Source: Nemertoderma westbladi (Eukaryota; Xenacoelomorpha; Nemertodermatida; Nemertodermatidae). From it: DNA of 21,152 nucleotides. The stretch's first letter is position 1. Every line of letters begins with the position of its first letter. The position numbers were made by a program, and so were the translations under genes. Below the pieces are notes generated by a model. The model did no database searches. It saw nothing but the letters and a program-made list of their open reading frames with translations, and was not told where the DNA came from. The stretch is taken from positions 1 to 21,152 of the forward strand of contig JAUCBJ010000456.1 of the NCBI GenBank assembly GCA_032718475.1, in the 5' to 3' direction. Shown here piece by piece: positions 1-8,649 of the stretch.

Positions 1-28
1 CATGTAAGGATGGATACAACAATGAAAT

Positions 29-382
29 TCACCACCTTTGTCCTGGGGCTGGGACCCCATATCTCTGTTGGCCACCAGGGCCGCCGTAGTAATCTCCACC
101 ACCACCAGAACCGCGATATCCACCCCCACGATCGGCGCCTTTAACGTAGTCCCCGTTCGGGCCGGTCACGTTCGTGGCCTTCAACTTCCCGTTGCGTTCG
201 TCGCGAGTTCGAACGAACTCGACCGGTTCCCCTTCGCCTAACGACCGGTAGCCTTGAGCGTGGATCTGCGTTTGGTGTACGAACAGATCGTCTCCTCCTT
301 GATCAGGCGTTATAAAACCATAACCCTTCTCGCAGCTAAACCACTTGCAGTTTCCAATTTCAATCGCACCGGTATCCATCAT
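29..382 (-). CDS. Glycine-rich cold-shock-domain protein (copy 1)
   Basis: A 117-residue protein. The cold-shock domain covers about residues 9-75 and has both nucleic-acid-binding motifs: RNP1 KGYGFI (19-24) and RNP2 LFVHQ (33-37). The linker GGDDLFVHQ resembles plant GRP2-type and invertebrate glycine-rich CSD proteins. CSD proteins bind single-stranded RNA or DNA and act as RNA chaperones or translation regulators in cytoplasm and nucleus; this role is inferred from the family. The tail (about 81-117) is Gly/Tyr/Arg-rich and ends in RW. There is no CCHC zinc knuckle, unlike LIN28 or plant GRP2. The gene is a single uninterrupted frame. An in-frame TAA lies 18 bases before the first of two adjacent ATGs, which supports the start. 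A close paralogue with the same -RW end lies at 17838-18224 on the same strand. A CRE and a 26-bp inverted repeat lie upstream. Confidence 0.9.
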   Translation of the reverse strand: MMDTGAIEIGNCKWFSCEKGYGFITPDQGGDDLFVHQTQIHAQGYRSLGEGEPVEFVRTRDERNGKLKATNVTGPNGDYVKGADRGGGYRGSGGGGDYYGGPGGQQRYGVPAPGQRW

Positions 383-559
383 CCAATAATTACTGAATTA
401 ATAATATCCCTCTGAAAAAGCTGATGTACCGGTACACAGGCAACAGGCTGACAGGACAGCAAAGGTACCCTACCCAGGTATAGTATGTAGTATATACGGT
501 GGCTGATCTTTGCCAATTAATTAATTACTTTATATTTTTTTTTCAGAAGTTCTCTATGA

Positions 560-567
560 TGACGTCA
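560..567. promoter_or_regulatory. Full palindromic CRE (TGACGTCA)
   Basis: The octamer TGACGTCA sits inside the longer near-palindrome ATGATGACGTCATAAT, 178 bp upstream of the CSD copy 1 start codon. A TATATAC-like stretch near 491-497 lies between them, so a CRE-TATA-start order is plausible for this minus-strand gene. CREB/ATF or related bZIP control is an inference. The second CSD gene has no matching site upstream. Confidence 0.45.
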
Positions 568-569
568 TA

Positions 570-627
570 ATTTATGGTCGACCAAAAATTAATTTTTTAA
601 TAAATTAATTTTTGGTCGACCATAAAT
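570..627. repeat. Perfect 26-bp inverted repeat (hairpin)
   Basis: Bases 570-595 are exactly complementary to 602-627, with a 6-base loop (596-601). Each arm contains the palindrome GGTCGACC. The structure starts 3 bp from the CRE and lies about 190-245 bp upstream of the CSD copy 1 start. It could be a short MITE or foldback remnant, or a structure-forming regulatory element. No ORF crosses it convincingly. Confidence 0.85.
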
Positions 628-1330
628 GAATTTTTGGTGTGTCTGTGTCTTTGGTCTGTCCGGGTGGCCTTTTTTCTGCGAGGTTATACAGGAATTTATT
701 GTTTCTGCAGCTGGAACCTTAACTGCCTCTGTGAAGGCAGAATAGCCCTCGCAGTGATCTGTTGCCCTCTCAGATGCAAGGGTCTCCATACGTGTTTGTC
801 ATGTACGTACAGAGCTCCTGTATATCTTACGAAACAGAATTTAGTCTATCTGGGACTTGTGTCCACTGGGTCCAGTGGTCACTGGCAACGGATGATGCGG
901 TTTGAGATTTAGTCTATTTTGTTCAATGCTGAATGTGCAGTTGGATTCATCGATACAAATTCCACCATTGAGCTAACCGCCCCCATGTCTTTAATCAGAA
1001 CCTTATTACTCTGTCCAGTCTGAAATAATAATAATAATAATTAAGCTTATCTGCCAAGGCAGTCAGCTCGCCTTGTCGTATTGGGGCCCCGAGTGTTACG
1101 GTATTGACTGAGGCTAGTCTAGTGACTTGCCTCAGGTTCACCAATTGCTTGGTTGGTCGGGGTGGAACATGAGAGTTGCCTCCAACTCCAGAATCCCACA
1201 CAACTTCGCAATCTGACCCCCCTGGGTTTGGGCCAGAAAGATCAGAAATAAATATTACCCTTGTAATTAATTAATTCCCGATAAAAGAATTATCCAAAAC
1301 CGAAATATTTTCTTCGAAAAAACATAACAT
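628..1330. other. Intergenic, with a possible retroposon 3' tail at about 1020-1205
   Basis: No gene is supported here. At 1024-1041 there is an (AAT)n microsatellite. Directly after it, 1042-1205 read on the minus strand gives a GC-richer block ending in CTTGGCAGATAAGCTTAATT followed by the ATT repeats. A non-LTR retroposon 3' end with a microsatellite tail would look like this. A 68-residue minus ORF (995-1201) runs into five Tyr codons from the microsatellite and is probably not a protein. Confidence 0.3.
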
Positions 1331-1331
1331 C

Positions 1332-1402
1332 TCAATGTGGAATTGAACCCGGGATCCCAAATTAATTCCAAGTCCAACGTTCTACCAAGTGAGCATAAGT
1401 GC
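1332..1402 (-). ncRNA. tRNA-like relic (tRNA pseudogene or SINE head)
   Basis: On the minus strand an A-box-like stretch (GCTCACTTGGTAGAACG, 1394-1378) is followed at tRNA spacing by a B box GGTTCAATTCC (1349-1339). The segment between starts TTGGACTTGGAA, as in many tRNA anticodon arms. The two acceptor arms do not pair well, so this is not an intact tRNA gene. A second copy of the A-box part (TACCAAGTGAGCA on plus) occurs near 1409-1422. A tRNA-derived SINE head or a decayed tRNA pseudogene fits best. Confidence 0.5.
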
Positions 1403-2880
1403 TATACTGTACCAAGTGAGCAAAAGCAAAGTGGAAAATCAACAACAACAAACTGAGTGGCTACTAGAGGTCTCGCTACGCGGATCTAAAAACCAACAGA
1501 CCACTTATAATGTATTTTATTGAAGAGACGGTCTTAGAGACGGGGACGCGATATATATTGGAAAAATTTAATAGAAATAAAACTAATTTGTGATAAAGGA
1601 AAAAAGGGAGATTCAAGAATAAATGTATATATGAAACGGTGAAAAGTTAATGTTGCACATATATTCTTAGGAAAGAAATGTATCTTCTACGACAATTTAC
1701 TGTCACTACTGGACTCAATAACAATTCATCCCTCTCCAGGGGAAATTGGACGCAAATAACAGCTGATTACTCTCAAAAATAAAACTGTAACCTGTTCTAT
1801 TGTGTTTAGTTTATTGTTTTGGTTAAAATATCATGCCAGGTGCCTCTGTAACCTGCTCCTTTCCCTAAATTGAGAATTTAACATTGAGGCGGGATATAAA
1901 TTAGCCAAGATGGGATTTGCGTCCAGCCCACCCCACCCCCCCCCCCCCCCCCCCGTCTCTCAATATAATAAAAATACAGTATAGAACAATGTACTGTAAG
2001 TGTAACGGTACGGTAACTGCATAGAGAAAAATAATAAACAAGAGGTAAAAATAAAATACGAAAAAGGTAAAATAATTAATTAATTAATTAGCGATACTAA
2101 TAATATAAGCAATAAAATAGGACATTGGGTCTTATTCTACGAAATAATAATACGTGTATGGGAAGGTATGTTAGTGAGTATAGGTTTAGTCGTTGGTGCT
2201 TGGCTTATACGTGTTTAATATTTGGCTCTCGAATAGAGGTAAATATTCATATTGGATAAACGGGATGTTTAGCTCTGATAATTTATTGAGTTACGTTTCA
2301 TTAAGCAGTTGTTCTAAGCAAAATATTGGCAGGAATAGCGGATAAACCATCACCGTCGAAACTTCCTTATCAAACAGCGCCAAAAGCTGATCTTTTAGCT
2401 AGAGTTCTGTTGCTACTTATAATTTGAGTGATTTGCCTATTAATTGGTCTATTAACATATTAATTGTCCTTCAATTTAACAAAAACTCAATGGTGTCTAT
2501 TTTTTTCCATAAACAATGATCATAATTCCATTACCTGAAGTAAAAATTAAAGATAAACCAATTAAATTATTTCACTCTGCAAAATACCGGGTTATCTATA
2601 TTGACAATAAAATAAATTCAATTGGAAGACATAATGTATAGCAAATATTATATTAAAGGCCATATATCTCTAAGACATTGGGTAGGCAATATTATATTAT
2701 ACCCCTGACACGTTTATTTCCGTTGTTGAATGTTAAACAATCGCTTTTATAAAAAAAAAAAGATACAATGAAGTGATTGACAAAATAAAGATTTACTTCT
2801 GTATCATTATAATAGGCAGTGTAAATTATCTTCATGAATTATTAATAAACAAATAAGTAATCATTTAACAATATATAACT
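1403..2880. other. AT-rich intergenic region with poly-C tract
   Basis: No coding region seen. A long C homopolymer, preceded by CCACCCCACC, lies at about 1930-1954. TAATTAAT repeats lie near 2073-2090. TTTATT at 2713-2718 reads AATAAA on the minus strand about 170 bases after the stop of the AIF-like gene, so it is a candidate poly(A) signal for that gene. Confidence 0.5.
2713..2718 (-). terminator. Candidate poly(A) signal AATAAA for the AIF-like gene
   Basis: Minus-strand AATAAA about 165-171 bases past the AIF-like stop codon, in an AT-rich stretch. Position and strand fit a 3' end, but no downstream GU-rich element was verified. Confidence 0.35.
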
Positions 2881-2883
2881 GCA

Positions 2884-5244
2884 TTAAGAAACATATTTGT
2901 CTAGTTTATCCGATTCCAATATGCGGGGCATTGGTTTAATAAAGGTGGCCGTATCGTCCATAATGTATTCGGCTATATCGACGTCCCTAATAATGCGATC
3001 GTAGTAGTCAATTCGATTTTTAACGACTTGCAAGGGATGAGCGGTGATTCTGTTGTAACGCATTCGCATGCGGACCTCGCTAGAATCGTCCGAGATGAGC
3101 GGTGATAGCGATACGAGATCGGTTAACTGACGAACGAGCGAAGAGATTAGTCTAACTGGAAACGGGTCTTCTCTCTTAAACAGTTGTCTGAGACTCCAAG
3201 CGTGAATCACACGATTCTTAACAGGAAGATAAAGGTTATAGAAGGCTTCCCAAGGGTGTAAAGGGAGGAAGTGATGGAAGACGACAAATCGAAGGTTAAC
3301 TTCCCGCATGTGTTCCGCGTAGACGCGACGCAGAAGAAACAAATCGCGGAGACCCGGGAGAAAGTGTCCGGCGTCGACGAGGTTAGCCGAGATGTACCGA
3401 AAGTCGAAATAACTAACGGGTTCAACCTGGTTCAATAACAGCTGATAGGCCGAGTTGGTTACACGTCTAGGGTAGGGCGGTTGGTTCCATAGAAACAGAC
3501 CTCGAATAATCCCTTTAGCGTCCAGGTAGAAGACAATGCCTTTGTGAAGGTCGTCAGAAGGAACGCTTTCTGGGTTACCTTCGATTACTCTAGTGACTCC
3601 CGACTTAGATTTAAATACACCGACAGTTTCTAGAGATTTAGAATCGGTTCTTCCGAAGCTTTGGTAGTATGTTTGACTTCCTGGAAGGACGCTATACCAC
3701 CATAAGGGAGGGTTGAACTGTCTGTAAGGCTCGGCTCTAGTGTGGGTCCTAGCAGCCTCTCGGCAATGGGATTCTATACTGGCCCCGTGGTAGAAACTCG
3801 GGGAGACTTTACCGAACATGTTGGTCCGCAGAGTGTTGCATTCCCCCACCGCGTAGATGTTGTACCACAGCCTCCCGGTGTAATCGGAACGGAAGCCCCC
3901 GGTGTCCTTGTCCACCGGGAGTCCCAGATTCTCGTTGAGTCCAACATCCGGGGTCGAACCCGCGCACAACAACACGCCGTCGGCCCACAGTCGACGACTA
4001 TCCGCCGTCACCAACTCGACTCCCTCCCCCCTCGACTTACACTTCTTCCTCACGACCTTCACTATCTCGGCGTCGACTACAACCTCCACCCCTGACTCCT
4101 GCACCGCCTCGTTGAGACGTCTAACCAAATACCCCGGGACGGTTTCACTATGAATAGAAGATTCTTCTACAATCTGTAAGACTCTACAATCCTTATTGCG
4201 GGATTTAGCGCGATAGGAGACCGACGCGGCCATCTGATTGGCTAACAAACTAGACCCAACTACAGCTACTGTATTACAAGTATCACAAAGTTCCTGAATA
4301 TCTTTCAACTGCTTCAAACTTGGTCTAACAATTATAGTTCTCTTTTTAACATCCTTACTTGCCGATTCGAATACTTTATGTGAATTCGGTTTGGCCCCTG
4401 TCGCTAAAACTAAAGTTGTGTAATAAACTTTATGGCCGCTGTCTAGGTACGCGCAACTCCTTTCTTTGTTAACGTGCGTGATTCTACGACCTCGGACTAA
4501 GTATGTCCCCCAACGGATATCCCGTTGGGACAACGGGACAACTTGCAACGGGGATACATCGTACACGTAGCGTTTATGAAAAGCCCCGAACAGACCCGCC
4601 TTGGAGCTGCCGCGAAGGTATACAGGCTCGCTAACCTCGGGGTCCCAACTCCCCTCCCAGAGCAGCTCGCGGGACAACGGCTCTCTGGAGTAAGGGAGCG
4701 AATCCTCTTCGGAGACGATTAGGATTCGAACTCCCTCGTCCCTAGAGTCCCATAACGACCGGTAGTAGGCGGCGTAACGAGCCGCAGACAGCCCGCCCCC
4801 AACTATAACCAGGTCCCAAACCGGCCACCATTTATTAAGATAATCCAAATCTTCGGGTTTAGTTACTTCCGCCCGGGCAACCGGTACCGGTAACCCGCTA
4901 ACGATAGGCCCAAGCCCACGGTTGATTAAATAATAACCAGAAGCCACAACAATAACAACCCCGAAAATAAATATAACCTTCACGAAATATAAACGGGTGT
5001 TTCTAAAAGTCCGGATACGTCTGTTGCTATAGGAACGTTTGGTCGCGTTGGTAACCAATAGTGGGTGCGGTCTGGTTAGCAACGATTTTATTTGCGGTCT
5101 ATAAAGTCGGTAATGTAAGCGGGAAACCGGGGCTTCTAGATTCTCTTTGTGTTGGATGTTTCCGTAAACTCTTGGAATTCCTACTGATACGAAACCAAAG
5201 CTCTTATAGAACTTCAAACAAACAGTTTTAGTCAATAACGCCAT
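2884..5244 (-). CDS. AIF-like mitochondrial flavoprotein (pyridine nucleotide-disulfide oxidoreductase fold), intronless
   Basis: A 786-residue divergent member of the apoptosis-inducing-factor family. Residues 1-85 are basic and hydroxylated, as in a mitochondrial presequence; about 86-107 is one hydrophobic helix, as in membrane-anchored AIF. The FAD Rossmann motif is IVGGGLSAARYAA (147-159). PYSREPLSREL (184-194) matches the AIF PYMRPPLSKEL segment, and LATGAKP (280-286) is the FAD-linked ATG motif. The NAD Rossmann motif reads VVGSSLLANQMA (328-339), where AIF has GGGFLGSE; the second flavin motif is AVGECN, not AGDAA. The AIF C-terminal domain is recognisable in GIVFYLDAKGIIRGLFLWN (569-587). 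About 180 further residues follow that I do not recognise; human AIFM1 is about 613 residues. An in-frame TGA nine bases before the ATG supports the start. FAD binding looks kept; NADH oxidase activity is doubtful. The gene is GC-richer than its flanks. A retrogene is possible. Confidence 0.82.
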   Translation of the reverse strand: MALLTKTVCLKFYKSFGFVSVGIPRVYGNIQHKENLEAPVSRLHYRLYRPQIKSLLTRPHPLLVTNATKRSYSNRRIRTFRNTRLYFVKVIFIFGVVIVVASGYYLINRGLGPIVSGLPVPVARAEVTKPEDLDYLNKWWPVWDLVIVGGGLSAARYAAYYRSLWDSRDEGVRILIVSEEDSLPYSREPLSRELLWEGSWDPEVSEPVYLRGSSKAGLFGAFHKRYVYDVSPLQVVPLSQRDIRWGTYLVRGRRITHVNKERSCAYLDSGHKVYYTTLVLATGAKPNSHKVFESASKDVKKRTIIVRPSLKQLKDIQELCDTCNTVAVVGSSLLANQMAASVSYRAKSRNKDCRVLQIVEESSIHSETVPGYLVRRLNEAVQESGVEVVVDAEIVKVVRKKCKSRGEGVELVTADSRRLWADGVLLCAGSTPDVGLNENLGLPVDKDTGGFRSDYTGRLWYNIYAVGECNTLRTNMFGKVSPSFYHGASIESHCREAARTHTRAEPYRQFNPPLWWYSVLPGSQTYYQSFGRTDSKSLETVGVFKSKSGVTRVIEGNPESVPSDDLHKGIVFYLDAKGIIRGLFLWNQPPYPRRVTNSAYQLLLNQVEPVSYFDFRYISANLVDAGHFLPGLRDLFLLRRVYAEHMREVNLRFVVFHHFLPLHPWEAFYNLYLPVKNRVIHAWSLRQLFKREDPFPVRLISSLVRQLTDLVSLSPLISDDSSEVRMRMRYNRITAHPLQVVKNRIDYYDRIIRDVDIAEYIMDDTATFIKPMPRILESDKLDKYVS

Positions 5245-5554
5245 GATAGCTCAAAATGATACGTTGATATTGTAATTAGTTAGGTTGTTTAAATTAAACC
5301 ACTCAAGTGCAAAGTGTGGTGAAACCATGACCATCAGCCATCAGACTGTCAGGTAGATTTAGTTTAGTTTAGTTAGGCTCAATATTCTGGAGAAAATCGA
5401 TCAGTTTTTAAATCAAATAGGCCTACATAAAACAATGGCAGATTGGGAACCATTACACATTACTATAACACATCATTATCTTTTGCTCTGTACCGTTAAC
5501 CGTTATCATTCCGCGCCCGTATGTATGCTCCCTGTGCGCCTCCTTGCGCTTCCT
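5245..5554. other. 5' flank of the AIF-like gene
   Basis: Non-coding. Contains a (TTTAG)n-like run at 5359-5374 and one TAGGCCTA octamer (5418-5425). GC content rises toward 5510-5555 (TGCGCC/TTGCGC), just outside the ACGT array. No clear TATA box identified. Confidence 0.4.
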
Positions 5555-5852
5555 CCCTATAAGCATCAACACGTCTAAAACACGTGGATACGACGTAATT
5601 ATTTGACGTCAACGTGTTGAAAATGACGTCCTGGCTACGTGTATTTTGGAAGTGTCAAACACGTGTTTGAGCACGACAAACCATGACGTGCTACAGTTTA
5701 CGTCAAATGACTTGCTAGACACGTGTCAATTACGTCATCAGACGTCAAATACTACACTGGAACACCACACAAGCACGTCAAATGACGTGCTAGACACGTA
5801 CCAATAACAGACGCCAAATAACTACACCACACAAGCACGTACGCGTCGCTTT
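5555..5852. repeat. Left ACGT-core array (candidate terminal region of a large element)
   Basis: I count 17 ACGT cores in about 280 bp, where roughly one is expected. They include CACGTG (E-box/G-box), GACGTC, TACGTCAT and GACGTGCT contexts. It opens with CCCTATAAGCAT (5555-5566), which recurs in inverted orientation at 12082-12093. Inside, a segment of about 85 bp starting GTCAAATGAC and ending CACCACACAAGCAC is duplicated in tandem with changes (about 5700-5842). It may be a subterminal repeat region of a transposon, or an upstream regulatory cluster for the AIF-like gene (ATG 311 bp away). Confidence 0.7.
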
Positions 5853-6353
5853 TTACATCGCTTAGATCCGTGACAGTTATGATTGAAATTGATTTTACTT
5901 TCTTGACGGTGTTTGTTGATACTATAATAAAGAAAAAACATTATTATATAATGTAACCAATGTACGATAAATTTAATATCCGAATAAATTGTTAATTATC
6001 AACTAATAAACACAAATTAAAATAGCACTGATATATTTAGCACAAGTTTGATTTGGAAATGAATATAAAAATTACAAGATGGAGAGGAAATGTAAAATCA
6101 AGAGAATCAAGTAAAAATACAGTAAAAAATTCAGTAAAAATATAAAACTGTATTTATCTTATCCCTTTCCTGCTCGGATTATTTTTACTTATATAAAATT
6201 TTTTTTTGGGTAGATAAACTGAAAACAGTTTAATGACCACATAAATGTCAAAAAATGTTATGTTAAAATGAATATTTTTAATGAATGAGCATTAATGGGA
6301 GCAATAGTTGTGTAAAATAGTATATGACATTACAATATGACATATGACATGAG
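5853..6353. other. AT-rich spacer
   Basis: No gene or RNA recognised. Very AT-rich, with short repeats of AATATGACAT just before the minisatellite (about 6321-6350). No plus-strand TTTATT, so I see no canonical poly(A) signal here for a transcript reading leftward out of the DUF4806 gene. Confidence 0.4.
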
Positions 6354-8648
6354 TTACTTCCTACCCACTCACACCCACCATATTACCTTCCTACCCACTC
6401 ACACCCACCATATTACCTTCCTACCCACTCACACCCACCATATTACCTTCCTACCCACTCACACCCACCATATTACCTTCCTACCCACTCACACCCACCA
6501 TATTACCTTCCTACCCACTCACACCCACCATATTACCTTCCTACCCACTCACACCCACCATATTACCTTCCTACCCACTCACACCCACCATATTACCTTC
6601 CTACCCACTCACACCCACCATATTACCTTCCTACCCCACTCACACCCACCATATTACCTCCTACCCACTCACACCCACCATATTACCTTCCTACCCACTC
6701 ACACCCACCATATTACCTTCCTACCCACTCACACCCACCATATTACCTTCCTACCCACTCACACCCACCATATTACCTTCCTACCCACTCACACCCACCA
6801 TATTACCTTCCTACCCACTCACACCCACCATATTACCTTCCTACCCACTCACACCCACCATATTACCTTCCTACCCACTCACACCCACCATATTACCTTC
6901 CTACCCACTCACACCCACCATATTACCTTCCTACCCACTCACACCCACCATATTACCTTCCTACCCACTCACACCCACCATATTACCTTCCTACCCACTC
7001 ACACCCACCATATTACCTTCCTACCCACTCACACCCACCATATTACCTTCCTACCCACTCACACCCACCATATTACCTTCCTCCACCCACTCACACCCAC
7101 CATATTACCTTCCTACCCACTCACACCCACCATATTACCTTCCTACCCACTCACACCCACCATATTACCTTCCTACCCACCCACTCACACCCACCATATT
7201 ACCTTCCTACCCACTCACACCCACCATATTACCTTCCTACCCACTCACACCCACCATATTACCTTCCTACCCACTCACACCCACCATATTACCTTCCTAC
7301 CCACTCACACCCACCATATTACCTTCCTACCCACTCACACCCACCATATTACCTTCCTACCCACTCACACCCACCATATTACCTTCCTACCCACTCACAC
7401 CCACCATATTACCTTCCTACCCACCCACTCACACCCACCATATTACCTTCCTACCCACTCACACCCACCATATTACCTTCCTACCCACTCACACCCACCA
7501 TATTACCTTCCTACCCACTCACACCCACCATATTACCTTCCTACCCACCCACTCACACCCACCATATTACCTTCCTACCCACTCACACCCACCATATTAC
7601 CTTCCTACCCACTCACACCCACCATATTACCTTCCTACCCACTCACACCCACCATATTACCTTCCTACCCACTCACACCCACCATATTACCTTCCTACCC
7701 ACTCACACCCACCATATTACCTTCCTACCCACTCACACCCACCATATTACCTTCCTACCCACTCACACCCACCATATTACCTTCCTACCCACTCACACCC
7801 ACCATATTACCTTCCTACCCACTCACACCCACCATATTACCTTCCTACCCACTCACACCCACCATATTACCTTCCTACCCACTCACACCCACCATATTAC
7901 CTTCCTACCCACTCACACCCACCATATTACCTTCCTACCCACTCACACCCACCATATTACCTTCCTACCCACTCACACCCACCATATTACCTTCCTACCC
8001 ACCCACTCACACCCACCATATTACCTTCCTACCCACTCACACCCACCATATTACCTTCCTACCCACTCACACCCACCATATTACCTTCCTACCCACTCAC
8101 ACCCACCATATTACCTTCCTACCCACTCACACCCACCATATTACCTTCCTACCCACTCACACCCACCATATTACCTTCCTACCCACTCACACCCACCATA
8201 TTACCTTCCTACCCACTCACACCCACCATATTACCTTCCTACCCACTCACACCCACCATATTACCTTCCTACCCACTCACACCCACCATATTACCTTCCT
8301 ACCCACTCACACCCACCATATTACCTTCCTACCCACTCACACCCACCATATTACCTTCCTACCCACCCACTCACACCCACCATATTACCTTCCTACCCAC
8401 CCACTCACACCCACCATATTACCTTCCTACCCACCCACTCACACCCACCATATTACCTTCCTACCCACTCACACCCACCATATTACCTTCCTACCCACTC
8501 ACACCCACCATATTACCTTCCTACCCACTCACACCCACCATATTACCTTCCTACCCACTCACACCCACCATATTACCTTCCTACCCACTCACACCCACCT
8601 ATTACCTTCATACCCACTCACACCCACCATCATTACCTTCCTACCCAC
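6354..8648. repeat. 30-bp minisatellite, about 76 copies
   Basis: Near-perfect head-to-tail tandem array of a 30-bp unit containing CCTACCCACTCACACCCACC followed by ATATTACCTT. Variation is mostly 4-bp insertions giving CCCACCCACTC (near 7082, 7177, 7420, 7543, 7997, 8361, 8397, 8431). One unit (near 6632) has an extra C, and the last two units are degenerate. C-rich on plus; on the minus strand each unit reads GGTGGGTGTGAGTGGGTAGG, four G-runs. The array ends within two bases of the DUF4806 stop codon (8650-8652), so it would form the 3' UTR or immediate downstream sequence of that gene. Because 30 is a multiple of 3 and no plus frame has a stop, a long artificial ORF appears across it. Confidence 0.97.
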
Positions 8649-8649
8649 T

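Noticed and set aside
634-912. 92-residue plus ORF
   Set aside because: No domain, no start context, Cys-rich by chance; begins inside the right arm region next to the hairpin.
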